From Euwallacea fornicatus (Eukaryota > Arthropoda > Insecta > Coleoptera > Curculionidae), in assembly GCF_040115645.1 (NCBI RefSeq), contig NC_089563.1:2604001-2668000 (forward strand): a stretch of 64,000 nucleotides of DNA, in the 5' to 3' direction. Position 1 is the first letter of the stretch; each line of letters opens with the position of its first letter. The notes below the pieces were generated by a model. It was given only the letters and a program-made list of their open reading frames with translations. It made no database searches and had not been told where the DNA came from. Both the position numbers and the translations under genes were made by a program. Below, piece after piece: positions 1 through 12,886 of the stretch.

Positions 1-1928
1 TTGGACCCCCCGATCTGTTATTTGATAACTGTCCAGTTTAACCCACTGCACTGTCCGCTGGTTTATGTACCCATAAGGAAGCAGTTCTCCTTCTTGAATT
101 TGAAGGTGCAAAATGCGATTGTGTTTGACGAACCTCAAACCTGTGACTACTCTGTTGATTTTGAAACATTAGCTCACATTTGCAACGATAACACCAACAA
201 GAACATGCCTATTATTCTTCACGTCTGCCATTACAGGCCTCAGATTGATGTATCTGTCCGAGAAAGGTCCCACTTGATCACAAAGGCACATGCAATAGTG
301 ACAGCGGACGAACCATCTAGTCCAGCTGTTTACGGTCCTATGGTTTGGACAGCTGTCGCTTTTTCCCATGGTTTTGCCACTTGTGTATTTCACATACTCG
401 TACCTCCTATATGACTTCGCTGCCTGTAGAAGCAATTTTTTATTGTTTCGATTGTAGTTAATGTTAGGTTAGGTTGTAGTTAATGTTAATGTTAAACGAC
501 AACATACGGAAGCGCAAATGGTGCCGTAGGACTCCACGAAGAAGCAGTTTATCACATTCCCGCTGCAACCTTCTAATTTTGAACAAAAGTCACTTTCGTA
601 GTCATAACAGCCGTAGCTCTTGGTGAAGTGGTAGTCGTTACAGGTCCTCTTGCACGTTCTGTAGCTGTTTATGTCAACCTCGTTTTGGATAACCCCCTGT
701 AGAAGCCGAGTGAATGCGTCGTAGGTTTTTCCTGTAAAATCGTTACAACTCTGGAGCGATTCGCGGCTTCATTTCATACACCAACCGAGAATAAATGTCT
801 CAGGATCGCACTTCCATATGTCTTGAGGCTGCTTCATGGCAAGGGCCAATCCGTTAATGACATGGGTCGTCCTTTGCTCGTACCTTTTTCGGACGCCAAT
901 GGACAAATCATCGTTGGCGCCTTTAAAATAGGAGGTTATTTTGCGAATAACTGTTTATGGTCTGTAGGCACACCTTTTTCCCATATCAAGTTTCCAAGGT
1001 AAGCGAACTGCTGCATCACGTAAGCCTTCAAGTCAGTTAGGGCGATGCGGTTGTACAGATTGTAGAACAGTTGTTGAGGGGATTGGGCCAGGTCTTTGCA
1101 CCAGAAATTTTCGGTGGTGAGCTACAGATTTATTGACGATTGTTATGTTAATTGTTCTGCCAAAAAATCGAAAGTTCTAGTGTCTAGGAAAGAATGCCGA
1201 GCCTCTATTACCTTGACAAGTAACCCATCTAGAAATTTTGAAAATCTTTACTTGATGAATAGTTTCTGGGACATTTGACCATTCCCACGCTTTCGGACAA
1301 AATTCCTACACACTTAATCCTTTATCACTTACTCGATGTATCTCTTGCTTCATGCTGCCTTGGTGATCATAGGCCATCTCGTATACTCGTTTCATAATAT
1401 TTTCTGCGCTGGAGGTATTGTTCAACACATCGTATATTATATCCTCTATGGCCATCTTGTTTTGAGACCCTTGCAGTTGGAACTTTAGAAACTCGCTGAA
1501 TTTCTCATATTTAAGATCTATGCTCTTTAGGTCGGAGTAAAGGAACAGGAAGTCCGGTACTGTTCTTAAGGGGGATACACCATAGAGAAGGTCCTGGGGC
1601 ATCTGAAATTTAAGTCGTTTTCTCGCTTGATGCTTAATAATTAATAGTTTTTTCCTTTGTTTTAGGTAAGCCAAACGCTGGTGTACAGATGTAAGGGGTA
1701 AGTATTTACTACCTTCAGTAACTCCTGGCTAAATCTGAAGAACTTCTTCGCTAGGTACATCTCTGCGTCTTCCTGTGTTCGGTTCAGTAGCCAATTCGAG
1801 GGCAGGTTCCATAGTTTGTCTTCTAATTCTAGAAATTCCCTTCGTAACTGGTCGATGAGTAGCCTTTGTTCGCAGGAAACGGCCCATAATGAGCTTAAAA
1901 CGAACAGAATTGGACAAAAGATCTTCAT
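1..1928 (-). CDS. DUF4803-like secreted protein, paralogue A (3' end beyond the left edge)
   Basis: Seven exons on the minus strand: 1713-1928, 1333-1602, 974-1121, 786-920, 508-731, 209-423 and <1-151. They give 453 codons in one frame; about 190 C-terminal residues lie off the left edge, judging from paralogue B. The start at 1928 opens a signal peptide (MKIFCPILFVLSSLWAVSC). Every exon has a counterpart in gene B: QSPQQLFYNLYN matches QSPQQVLYSLYD, DIWKCDP matches ELWKCDP, LLQGVIQNEVDIN matches LLQGYIQNEVDLN, and the cysteine-rich CHYCMCLCDQVGPFSDRY matches CSYCFCLCDEQGAFSDRY. Intron phases agree with B. The family is an insect extracellular family of unknown function; DUF4803 is assigned from memory of conserved motifs, not from a search. 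The last complete intron (152-208) appears to use a GC donor. The gene lies directly downstream of B in the same orientation, so it is a tandem duplicate. Confidence 0.86.
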
Positions 1929-3533
1929 TATTAAAGCTCCAGTATTAGCTGGGAACGCAAGATGTGTTTTGTTGGTTGATAACCTCTCGCCTCGGTATAG
2001 AGCTGATAAGGCATAGAGTAGGTTTTAGTAAATTCCTCACATTGCTTCTGTCGTGAGGGCGTAGAATACATATTCTATCCGGTTTGGTAGCTCGCAGAGA
2101 GGAACGATTTCGCGACGAAATGTTTCGCTTTGGTCCTGATGTCGGTTAATGCAAATTTTTGGTAAAATTGCTCAGTGACGTGTTTAAAATTTCGATCGTT
2201 TCCTCATTTATCGCTTTTTTCGAGTATGTGTCCAATTTGCCCAGTCTAAATGTTTAAAATCACTTGTTCCATCCTGTAATGCTCAGCGGTAATTTTAGTC
2301 ACTATAATTCGTCAGCTGGAACACAGGTCCATAATGATGTTTGTACAGTAATTTTGTCGTTTACAGACCTCGGTTAGTGACTGGGGTAATCAGAAGTGAA
2401 TGGTCTCATAGCCGAGATGCAATGTTGTTCACTTGAAAACAATATAAATATGTGGTTTGGAGATTAATGTTTAGTGAACGTATGCGTGATATTTAAATTA
2501 ATTGCAGAATGAACTGGTGCAACGCACTTGAAATTATTTTTATCTTTTGGTCTTTTATGTGGAATTCCCGCAAGGTTAACAAAATATCTTAGATATCTCT
2601 ATCTCTTTGTTTGTGGAGGAGTTGCGTCCCGATCCTTTTCCGAAGTTCAAATAATTCGAAAATTAACCGTGAAGAAGCCCCAAAGATTCCCCAGGGAACC
2701 CGAGAATATTGCTCTGTGATCGTGAGACTCTCGTAAACAAAAACTGCTTACTCGGCACCGCTCATCTAAATGGAGAAACTGAATTGGCCCTCCCCGAAGT
2801 CCAGCACCTGAAACCCCTTAAAAGCTCTTATACGGGGGTGCTTTAGAAAATATGAAGGGATTCGAAGTACTTATTTGTGCGTGCGAGACTCGGAGTCCGC
2901 TCAAGAGTGTGCCAGAAGTTTCTAGAGAAATCTTTCTCCTCCGATAGGTTCTTTTGGCTCTTAAATAGGATGGGGTGGTCTCTGTCGCGGAAAGGACGGA
3001 TTATTTCACGGGAGGAAAGGCGCTAGGCGAAAAAATACTTCTGCTTCAGTTATTTCAACGCATTACGCACTTTTATTCCCTTAAAAACAACTACAAAAGT
3101 AATTTCTTTTTCGTTTTTGCGCACAAGTGCACAAATGCAATTTCTGCATTTATAATTATCAATAAACATCACAGTACAAATAACTTAACGGTCTAGTTCG
3201 TCTTAAGCTTAATATTTCAAACGGTGCGACCAAATTGTACCAAAACCGTTCCAAACACGAAGAAAAATTAGAAATTTTGAAAAAAAGTCGACTTCGTTCG
3301 TAATTTCAATGTGAAAAAATATTTTCAAAAAGAATCGCTTAACGTCTTTTGGTAAGTTTGATTTTGGAGGTTCCAATAACAAGAATATATTGTCAACTAA
3401 CAGATTGGACCTTCCTGCAGTATAATGTTGTCACGCGCGCGCGCGCACAAACTAGTTACGTTTAATAATTAAAAATAAAGTGATTAGCACTTGATGAATA
3501 CTTCTTTTCACGAACAATATAAAAGTAGCATCT
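1929..3533. other. Spacer between paralogues A and B
   Basis: No supported exon. It holds the presumed promoter region of gene A and the 3' flank of gene B. The only simple repeat is a short run of alternating CG at 3432-3448. Short plus-strand ORFs here (for example 2528-2719) show no family features. Confidence 0.5.
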
Positions 3534-5960
3534 TCAATGTATTTCCTCAGAAGGAAAAGCCGCCTTCAGGTATTTGCTCACGTCGAATGTAATTATTTTT
3601 GGGGCAATAAAACCGCCAAAGAAGTTCCTCCCTTTGTGGAAAATCCCCGCCCCGGTCAGGGGAACTGGCTCCAGGGATTCCACCTGAAAGTCGAGAGAAT
3701 TGCAAAATTTGGTTCTGTTAAGGAATTTTTTTACCTTCTGAGCATCCAAAAATGGTACTGTGGTTTGGGCAACGTCCCTGTCCATGTCAGAATTAGTGAA
3801 TTCGATGAACTGATCCGAGTGGGACGTTGGGATCGAGGGGCTCGTCGACCTTGTGGGGACGTCGGGGTGAATTAGATGCACTTTTTTCCTAAAAATTTCT
3901 AAATTCAAGAAAAATAGAGCAAGTAGACGGGCAAAATACCTAGGTTTGTCAGCTGCTACATCAGTATTGGGATTGTCTTTCCACTTACTGTGCTCGGGCT
4001 TCAGCCTTCCAGTGTCAAAGTCGAACTTGGTGATGTAAATTTCGAAGTTTAGGTGGGAGCCAATTTCCTTGAAGCGCACCCCTATAAGGTTTATGTATAA
4101 TTGCACAGCAATTTGAGAATTTTCGCGTTTTTACCTGTTAAAACATGCCCCTCGTCAGCCTCCAAGTCATCCAAATCCAGACGCCTCTTTTCCCAAGTGA
4201 AGGTATGATAATCCTGCCCGTTGAAAATCTTCCTGTCTGTGATCTTGTAGTTTTCAACTTCCTTCCACGTGACGGTACTCGCGTTAATGGTCATACGTGG
4301 CAATAGCTCGCCTTCCTGGATCTGGAGATGGATCACACGGTTACTTTTGACGAAACGCAGGCCGGTAACAACCCTGGAAGTGCGTCAGTTAGTAGTTTGA
4401 AGTTGATTTCATTATTGTGCCAGTACTTGTTGTTCTGGATGTCCGAGATTGAAGCCCTCATGTTGAAGTACCGGTCAGAGAACGCTCCTTGTTCGTCGCA
4501 GAGGCAGAAGCAATAGGAGCAGTGCCAGAACAACCAGCGCCACCAGCTGTCTACTTTTGTGGTACCTCGGGCGCAGCTCTGTTTTCTACCCAACACCCTC
4601 CCGTTTTCGTATTCTACGTATTCATATCGTCTACCACTGAGTGGGTTCTGTCGACAAACAATGTCTTTGCTGCAGATATTGAAAAGTGTGATAAAAATGC
4701 TTACAGCGTTACATATCCACATGTCCGAATCAATAAATTTGCAACCGATAATCTTCCCACAGCAGGTCCTTTGTTGCCTGCAGTAAAGGTTCTCGTAGCA
4801 TCCGTGACTCTTGGTGAAGCTGTATTCTGCGCAATTTTCCCTGCAAGTGCCCTCGGAATTTAAGTCCACTTCGTTTTGAATGTAGCCTTGCAGCAAGTTG
4901 GTGATTTCCTCATATGTTTCCCCTGATCATAATATTCTGTCAATAAAGTTGTGAAAAATAATGGAGATTTTAACCTTGTACGTGTTTCTTGGGATCGCAC
5001 TTCCACAATTCCCTGGATACGTTCCTCATTGCGGCCTTGACTGCCACAACAGCGTTGTTGGTTCTTTCCTCGAATCTCTCCCTGCTGTGCTGTGCTTCTT
5101 TGGTAAAGTTTCCTGTAGTAATGGCGTAATGTTTTAATTTGATGAGTTTTTGTGTGGTCAGTTTTACCTTTGCCATAGAGCCTAAGCAACATATAAGAGA
5201 ATTGAATCATAGTGTAGCCCTTGAGCTCGGTAAGAGCTATAGCGTCGTACAAGCTATAGAGCACCTGTTGGGGACTTTGCTTGGTATTGCACATCATATC
5301 TCCCTCAACCTCCTGTAGAAACATCGTTTAATACGAACGCAACTCACTTTATGACAATCGTGTGCAAAACTTTCATTCTTTCATCAAAATTACCTTTGCG
5401 ACATCTTGAAACAAATTTTTATCGATAACTTCATTGATCCTGTCCAAGGAGTATTCCACCCCGTTTCTCGGATCGTTCAGGATAGAGTCTGTGAAGTCCA
5501 GCCAGGCTTGCTGAGGAGAGGGAATGCGCCCAGGGGGGGTTTGTTGTTTTTGGAACCTTCGAAACGATTCGTACAGGGCGAAAATCCCTCGGAGGTCTGC
5601 ATATACGAGTTGCAGGGACCACACCGAGTCCAGATTTTCCAAACCGTGTGTGAAGTCATGGTCAAAGTGCTTTAAGGGTGTTCAAGTTATTCTTATCCGA
5701 GCAGTAATTGTCGATTCTACCTTTTTAATCACATGACCTAAATCTTCGAATTTCCTTATAAGAGTGACCTCTTGAGGTTCGTTGGAGGTGGCGATGACGT
5801 TGCCGTTGACTGTGGAGTCTCTGACAAAGTTCCACATTTCCTCTTCCATCTTAAGGAATTCATAGCGGAGCCGGTCGACCAGGAGCAGTTTTTCCGGGTC
5901 TCTAGACCGGACGTTGCTCAGACATAGAGTCAAGAGGAGGCAGAAAGCGATTTTGAGCAT
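3534..5960 (-). CDS. DUF4803-like secreted protein, paralogue B (complete)
   Basis: Ten minus-strand exons: 5721-5960, 5394-5669, 5168-5312, 4975-5112, 4705-4922, 4427-4647, 4135-4373, 3940-4081, 3735-3888 and 3534-3683. Together they are 1923 nt (640 residues), with frame kept across every junction and GT/AG borders throughout. The start at 5960 gives a signal peptide (MLKIAFCLLLTLCLSNVRS). Order along the protein: a helical N-terminal half (LLLVDRLRYEFLKMEEEMW; later SPQQVLYSLYDAIALTEL), a cysteine-rich middle (CRENCAEY, CSYCFCLCDEQGAFSDRY), then VVTGLRFVKSNRVIHLQIQ, QEGELLPRMTINAST, GVRFKEIGSHLNFEIYITKF, and near the C-terminus VPLTGAGIFHKGRN and GGFIAPKIITFDVSKYL. These match my memory of insect DUF4803 proteins. 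It is presumably secreted; its biochemical role is unknown. The length fits a full family member. Confidence 0.9.
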
Positions 5961-8069
5961 TTTAAGGCCGGAGCATTATAGCGTGGGGAGTCCGATAGAC
6001 AAGCGGTAACCTAGATATTCGTTTAAAACAATGTCAGCGACTTCTCGCTAAGTGAAAACATCAAAGCTTTTCTTAATCGCGTTTCGTCTTGCCAACGAAC
6101 ATGCTGGTCGTGTGTGTTAATCCAAACAATCGTCGTAATGCCCAACATTGCCGTTTACTTAAAAAATATAATTCAATTGTTGCCTTGATCTTGTTTTAGC
6201 GCCTAATTGTTTAAGCATAGAAATCTGATTAGGAATTGTTGGAGACGGAGAACGTCACGACGGCGGAGTGTGTAGCCAAGCCCAAATAGGAAAAAAAGTA
6301 GGAGATGACTTATATTAATTTATTAAATCGCAGAGTGGAGTTAACTTAAGTTTACTAAAAGCGATATTAATTAATAATTGCTGTGCAATTGGTGTGTTCC
6401 CAAGCTCCTGTTGCGTTCGGCGACTTTCGGCGGTTTCCGGAGCCATTGTCATTCACGTTTACCAGCCGAGAGTCACGGGCGTAGGCTAATTGCATAATTG
6501 TTCGCGGACGTACACAATTTATAATTGAATATTCTCACTATGATCTATTTTTGGGATTTTTTCAAAGATTAATTTTCGAAAACCTATGCACTCTCACATT
6601 AGTGTTTTAATGACGTCGCAGTTCATCTTGTAATCACCATCATTTTCTATATTACAATTGAGCGACGTGAAATTATTAAGACTTTTTCCTAATTGCTTTT
6701 AAACAGTGCGTTTTCGTTTCCGAGCAAAAGTGCCTGTCCTACACGTTTAAATCTTCACGGTGCAGGCAATAGTTTGTGACTGGCATTATCATTGCCGTTT
6801 AATAATAAAATATTATATAATTGGGTTGTTCCGTTGGTTTTGCTCGTTGGCAAGAATTAGGTGTCGCATACCCGTGGATGTTGCGGGAATTTATTAGAGC
6901 CTCCATTTTAGACTTTACCCTAAACCTGACTGTTTGTAAATTAATGCCTTATGTTAATGCACACACGCGCGCGCACACAAATACGTATACATATATTTCT
7001 TTGTTGTACAGAACAAGCTCGAGTCCAATATACCCGAGGTGTGTTGTCGGCGTATCTTTGTCTCTGCATAACATAAAATAATTTCTGGTTAGTAGTTTAA
7101 GCGTCGGTTGTTATTCAACAAAACGAGTTTTCTGCAAATACTAAATAGATCAGTCATATTTCCTTCAAGGTGTTTAATGGAAGTAATTTTGCAGTTATCG
7201 TGCTGAGGTCAAGCATTATGCAGATGTTTATGTTAGTTCTAATCTTTGTCTCACCACCCGGTTAAGTCACGTGTCGCGTAAAATTTTCATTAGGTTTTAA
7301 CGCGTTTGGGTTTAAAAGTGGCATATTGTCACGCTCCTGCAACCATGTAAAATCCAAATCGGTGCTATTGTGTATGACATATCATCATCGAAAACGGAAA
7401 AAATTGGACAATAATAAATCATACACTTCAGATAATAAGCGCTAATCGAATCTGCGTACCAATTAGGCTGAAATGTGTACTTTCTATTAGTCAAAGCGGC
7501 TGGCTGCTTTTATGTAACTTCTGCGGTTTGATAACTCAATAATTATTGACTTACACCCGTTTTTGCTTTGTTAGTCCTGAAAAAGTATATGCCATTCACA
7601 TATAGCCACTTTCTACTTGATTTATATCTTGTTGACACACGAATAATTCCAGAATCTAATCTTCCTAAGCAAACTCGCGACAACGTTGACTTCAAAATGT
7701 ATCTTCTCACTTTTACGGGCAACTGACTGATTTCAAAAGGTGCGCTGGCGGTACTGGTGGTACTCGATTATATGACCTCCGTACCGTATGCACGAGAAAG
7801 AGAGGGAGAATCTCGAAACAGGGAAATGGCGTGTGTGCGCGTTGGTGAGCCTCTGCCCGGTGGTGGTGGTAACAAGGCCACGCTTCGTTTAGGAGGGTTG
7901 ATACCTGGCTGCCTCATGTACCCATTGCTGGAACCTAACGGCGTTGAAATTGGTGGGCATTGTATTTTCGTGGGCAGCGGACAAAGAGGTTCAAAAGGGG
8001 TTTTATTAAAATCCCCATCTTAGTGCATGATGCACATTTTAGATCTTTCCCAGGCTTAGGCAAATCATA

Positions 8070-8106
<37 letters not shown>

Positions 8107-10312
8107 CTTATATAGTACTGATAAAAGCAGTAATCACGGTGATATTAATTTCGATTACTCGATTTACGTTAATAGTGATGTAACGAGGGATTGAAGTATT
8201 TCGAATATGAACCAAATCGACTTGTACGTAGAAAACAGAGGACGGACTTGTACATCACAACGTTGTGGTGATTCCCGTGAAAAGAGGTCGAGTATTCAAA
8301 AAAAAAAAAAAAAATTCTGCTTAAAAGAAAAAACGTTATGATGGAACATTCACGCGTGAATTCTGACAAATTCAGGGCGAAAATCATTCAGCATTGAAGT
8401 CACTCTGCCAACGCAAAACTGAAGGGAACAATTCAGGAAGTGGCGAAAAATCTTTTTGACCACGACGCAGTGGTCATAAAGCAATATTCAGCTCATTGGT
8501 CGGAGTCACATAAGGGGTCATACTGCGTCACGGGGAACAATGAGCGATCTGCCGGATATGCTAACTCTCATAGCCTTTATTCCTGCTGGTCGTTTAAGTT
8601 ATACATTTCGCCGTAACCGACTCGTTTGTCCATTTTAGCGCACAACACAGCGACTCAGTCGGTTGCAATGTTATTTACGTTTTTATTAGATCTCGTCGTT
8701 AGAAAGTCGGAAGTACCGGGAAGGAAAGCACGGTACTCATTGTGTCCTGTAGAATTAGTCCGAAAACAGAAGGTGAGAAATGAAACAAACGCCTTAACAA
8801 AATAGTAATAAAACATGATTCACAAAGCGGTGACCGTTTCTTGGCACAATAGTTCAACTTTTAAAACAATAGTAATCTGTTAAATGAGGATAAAGTTGTA
8901 CCATTTAGTGCTTATTCGAATCGTTTCGAAAAGATGGCAACTCGCGTTCTTTGTTTCCAAATTGGCATAGACGCGCCAGCATGCTTCCGTCACACACTGT
9001 TACGACCAATGGATCGTCCTGATGGCCTTAGAGCATCAAAGGGGGAACGAGAACATCCATATCGACGTTAGTCGTACTTTGCGAGTTCATGCTGAAAATC
9101 AAGTCTTCTTTCAAAATTTCACGGCGGTATCAAGAAGTACGGTACTCTTCACAGTTAGATTTGGGTAACAAGGCGACACCGCACCAAGCACGCGAGGACC
9201 ATTCAATATTGTCAAAATTCTCTTGTGCTAGTCTTGCATCTGAGCCAGTTCGACTCAAATGTAGCACTAGTACAAAAATGTTCCTTGCAAATACTGCATG
9301 GTATTTTTTCCCGATTAAATGGCGAACTCGCTTTAAAAAAGAGTTAAAAATAGCCATAATAAGGACAAAAAAGCTAAAACGCCATATACAAATGGAGTAC
9401 TAGAACGACCAGATAAACACACTTTAAGAGTGACTGATTTGATAAAGTAATCGACAGAATATCAGATCGAATTCGGTTTTACTCGTTTGCTAGATGTAGG
9501 AAATCTTTTTCGCATCATTGACCTTAATTGTTATTTTTCTCCTGGCATTAACATTTCCTGTGCTTTGTCTAGAGTTTTGTTGATCCAGCTCATTCTTCAT
9601 TTTAGTCCTTAATCTTCACTTTCATGTGCAGTTCCAATATGTTTTTATAGCAAAAACATTTAACTGACTGATAAGATCTTATTACATCGATAGATAATGT
9701 GAACCGGGACACACTAGCTTCCTTTGCATGAGTTATTGTTTAATATTGAACGAAGGTCGAAGTTATGCATTTTACTTTAGAACACAGAGATGAATACTTT
9801 TCAGCTTACGTCAGATGCGCATAGTTCCACAGACATTTTGAGCGTAACGCACAGGTAACCATATGGCCCAATGGTGAATGCGCATTGTTATTTTCTAATA
9901 CATTTTGGTCTCGCACTAAAGTCGATAATTGAAGTTCAGGGAAATAGTTCGTCAATTGATCGCTTAAAATAAAAGTTTTGCACACGTTACGTAATAGTAA
10001 ATGTGAGAAGACGGACATTTTCCCCTTTCAGGCGCGGTTGCACAGGCGCAGTTCGAAAAAAAAGTCGGCTCAGCTGGACCTCTCTGGTGTTTGAACCACC
10101 CCCAAGTGGTTTAATCGCTAACTCGAAACTGGGCCCAAATGTTCGCCTTCCCAGGAACCGAAGTCGCCTAAATTCGAATATGAATATTTCGCCTTCAACG
10201 TTACTTATCAACGTTAATCCGTTAAAATGTAGCATTTGGACATCAGTCAGATATGGATCATTCCTATTCGAATTTAGCTGTAGATCTTCCAATAACTTCT
10301 CCCAAAACTTAC
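5961..10312. other. Gene-poor spacer between paralogues B and C
   Basis: About 4.3 kb with no exon I can support. I looked on the minus strand for the missing 3' exons of paralogue C (SPQQ, KCDP and CLCD motifs) and found none. It contains a CA/CG run at 6961-6980, a TA microsatellite at 8074-8104 and a poly-A stretch near 8299-8314. The ORFs at 6821-7081, 7757-8023 and 9089-9403 have no recognisable features and no homologous counterpart here. Confidence 0.5.
8074..8104. repeat. TA dinucleotide microsatellite
   Basis: Uninterrupted alternating TA over about 30 bases, visible directly. Confidence 0.9.
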
Positions 10313-11764
10313 TTGCATTGCATTGGCCAGAAGATCAAACAACCCCCCTTGCACAATGCCCTTCCGGTGGGGTACTAAGAAGGTGTGGACGCGCTCCACC
10401 AGATTAACGATGGAACTTGGGTCGTGCGATATGACGGTCTGAGAGAAGTCTTCCAGAGTCAGTCGTTCAAAGTCTTTTTGCTCAGTGCTGTATTTCTGCA
10501 TTCTTTGATAATTAGTATCCATGCGAGTCATGTAATCGATGAGGTCATTTAGGCGGAGTTCCAGACGTACCCTCTCAGGGAGATTGTGGAGGATCGTGGT
10601 CATGGACTGGGTGCCTGGAAAGATGTTATAACCAGCTTTGTTATCTTTGTCGGCAGCACCGAGTTATATGTATTTTCCATTCAAAAATGTGAATGTTTCG
10701 ACAAATAAAAGCTAAACATTTCTTTTGTCGGAGAATTCGCCTATTTAGTATTCAGATGAGTTGTGTATTTTTGCTAATCACCGTGCGCCATACTGTTACT
10801 CATGTAAATTCTAAGAAAGAAAAGTTTCATGACCTCATTGCCCTAATTCTGATGTGAATTAGTGGATTTTAAGGTGTATGGCCAAGACCTGCATTAATTA
10901 GCGCTGAGAGTCTGAAAACCGAACGAAATAGCTAATTCCTTATATAGTCCGGGACCCGCATTTTCTCCGTGAAAACGCAGAATAACTCTTCCCAAGATTA
11001 ACCGTGTTAGTAGGTAAGGACATTCCTTGAAAAAGTAGTATGTAATTCGGGGATTGCCGGGAAACCCGTTATTTACAACGGATATATAGTATATAGCAGA
11101 AAAAATCTCGTCCTTGTATATTTATAAACATTAACAATTTTATCTCCCTGCAATGGCTTGTTTCACAGACTGCGTGTGCCTTAATAGCACCTTATCAAAC
11201 TTCAATCAATATTTATATCGATGTAATGGATTGTCGATTAGGGTGAATGGTCTTAAAGGCTTATCGTACTCTTTACAGAGTATAAACGTCGAGTCTGGAA
11301 GACCTAAACGGGCAGGTCATTAGCTTCTGGAAGCCTTGAGAGACACTTTTAAGAATTTCAATACAATGTTACTTTCATTCACGCATTAATCGACGCCATA
11401 CGAGTAACAGTTATTGCTGGAGATATAATAGAACTGGCCGATTGCAAATTACAACCAGTTTTAAATGAAAACCGGCCTTACCTATAACGTCGATTCTCGA
11501 AGCCAAATCATCCAGCCTGGAATTGATCCTTTCGATCTTCCCGAACAATTTGTTCTCGGTCTTTTGAAGGATGGGAATGGGAACCTCCGAGAAGTCGATA
11601 TTTTGGTCCACCAAATCCCACGCCTTCGCCAAGGCGACGGTGACGTCTGTCCCGACTTTAATAATGTCCAGCACCCCCGAGACAGTGATCAAGGCGGTGG
11701 TGTTGCCGATGTGGAAAGTGACTAAGAGTAGGGCGAATGCGAAGGACGACCGCGGGGGAGCCAT
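10313..11764 (-). CDS. DUF4803-like secreted protein, paralogue C, N-terminal part only
   Basis: Two minus-strand exons join in frame: 11482-11764 (94 codons plus one base) and 10313-10614. The start at 11764 gives a signal peptide (MAPPRSSFAFALLLVTFHIG), then VLDIIKVGTDVTVALAKAWD, KLFGKIERINSRLDDLASRI, and in exon 2 LPERVRLELRLNDLIDYMTR and GIVQGGLFDLLANAMQ. This is the typical N-terminal third of the family as I remember it. Exon 2 ends at a good donor (CAA then gtaagt), so more exons are expected, but none of the conserved downstream motifs are found between here and gene B. Either the gene is truncated by deletion, or its 3' exons are too diverged to see, or the transcript ends in unrelated sequence. 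The coding sequence shown has no stops or frameshifts, so it may still make a short secreted protein of about 195 residues. Confidence 0.7.
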
Positions 11765-12886
11765 GTCGTTCCGTTATGTTTTACACGGAACTTTGATTTT
11801 GATTAGAGCGATATCGCAGCCATACAAATGTACAAACCTGATGAAGCACCGCCGCGAAACTAACGGAGACAGGCTGTCGACATAATCTGGTGAGAACGAA
11901 CGGTTTCGTTTTCGTACGATCGGGTACCAACTACCATCGAGCGAAGTGTAACGAAGAGCTAAACAAAGTGAGAATGAAACGCCCAATTCGTGAGGTAGTA
12001 CCGGGCGCCACTGGTGTCGGTACTGGTTTACCGGTGCCAAGTTTATCGCATGTACACCCAACATCGAAAATATTGAGACGGACGCTAAACATTTACAAAA
12101 TAAGGTATTTGTTGGAGAAACTCCAACGTGAAGATCGCTCTCACGCAATGCCCTAACGTCCGGGCAATGAATGACAATGGATGGAAAACAGAACCCAAAC
12201 CTCGACATATCGCTAGGTGCCAAACCATGGGTGCCGAGCTAATTACCATTCATCTGGCTTACTCCGCCTTGATTTGTCAAGTGCGAATCGTAAAATAGAT
12301 AAAGGGCCCCGGTAAACTGGGATGGAATGTCTCGTGCAAACCCGCGCGAAGAACCAGAGGGTGTTGGCGATAAGGCAATGGTGCGATAGCATCAAGGTGC
12401 CGATTTTCCCACGAAGTCGTGGGAAAAAGAACCAGATTCTGGGATCTGCATTTTTCGGGAAAGAGCACCACCCCTCTCGGAGCAAGAGCAGAACCGTTCC
12501 TCTTCTCGTCGCGTTAACGGCAACTTCCCTCTCTATTTCACAGATTTAATAACTTCACCAACTTCCAGCGCATCTCGACGCAATAGAAATCTGCACAAGG
12601 GCATTATATTTAATGGTTTAATCGCCAATTAATCCTGTATTTCAATTAATCTGTGATTAAATTTTGTTTGATTCGTGTAACAGACTTTCAGTATCCTCTC
12701 GAACCTTTGTTTGGACCTCCATTATTTCATGACAGTGGCCGGTCTGGTCCTTCTACTCGAGTGAAAAACCCCGTCAGAGTATTTGGATTTCTCTGCGGGT
12801 GCCTAGTGAGGCGGTCACTACTGTTAAGCAAGAACTCAGGAAGCCCCTGGCCTAAACAAGTGGTGTATCATTGTGAAAGACTTTTC
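11765..12886. other. Region upstream of paralogue C, no supported gene
   Basis: GC content is higher than in the flanks. A 149-codon minus-strand ORF (11774-12223) and a plus-strand ORF (12322-12549) overlap here, but neither shows family motifs or exon partners. It presumably includes the promoter of paralogue C. Confidence 0.4.

Noticed and set aside
1..414. 137-codon plus-strand ORF at the left edge
   Set aside because: It is the antisense of DUF4803-like gene A exons, whose minus-strand reading matches paralogue B block by block.
459..476. Short TTAGG-like run (taggttaggtt)
   Set aside because: Only two units, inside an intron of gene A; not a telomeric array.
11774..12223. 149-codon minus-strand ORF upstream of paralogue C
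   Set aside because: No signal peptide, no family motif, and overlapping ORFs on the other strand; the region is simply GC-richer and so has fewer stops.
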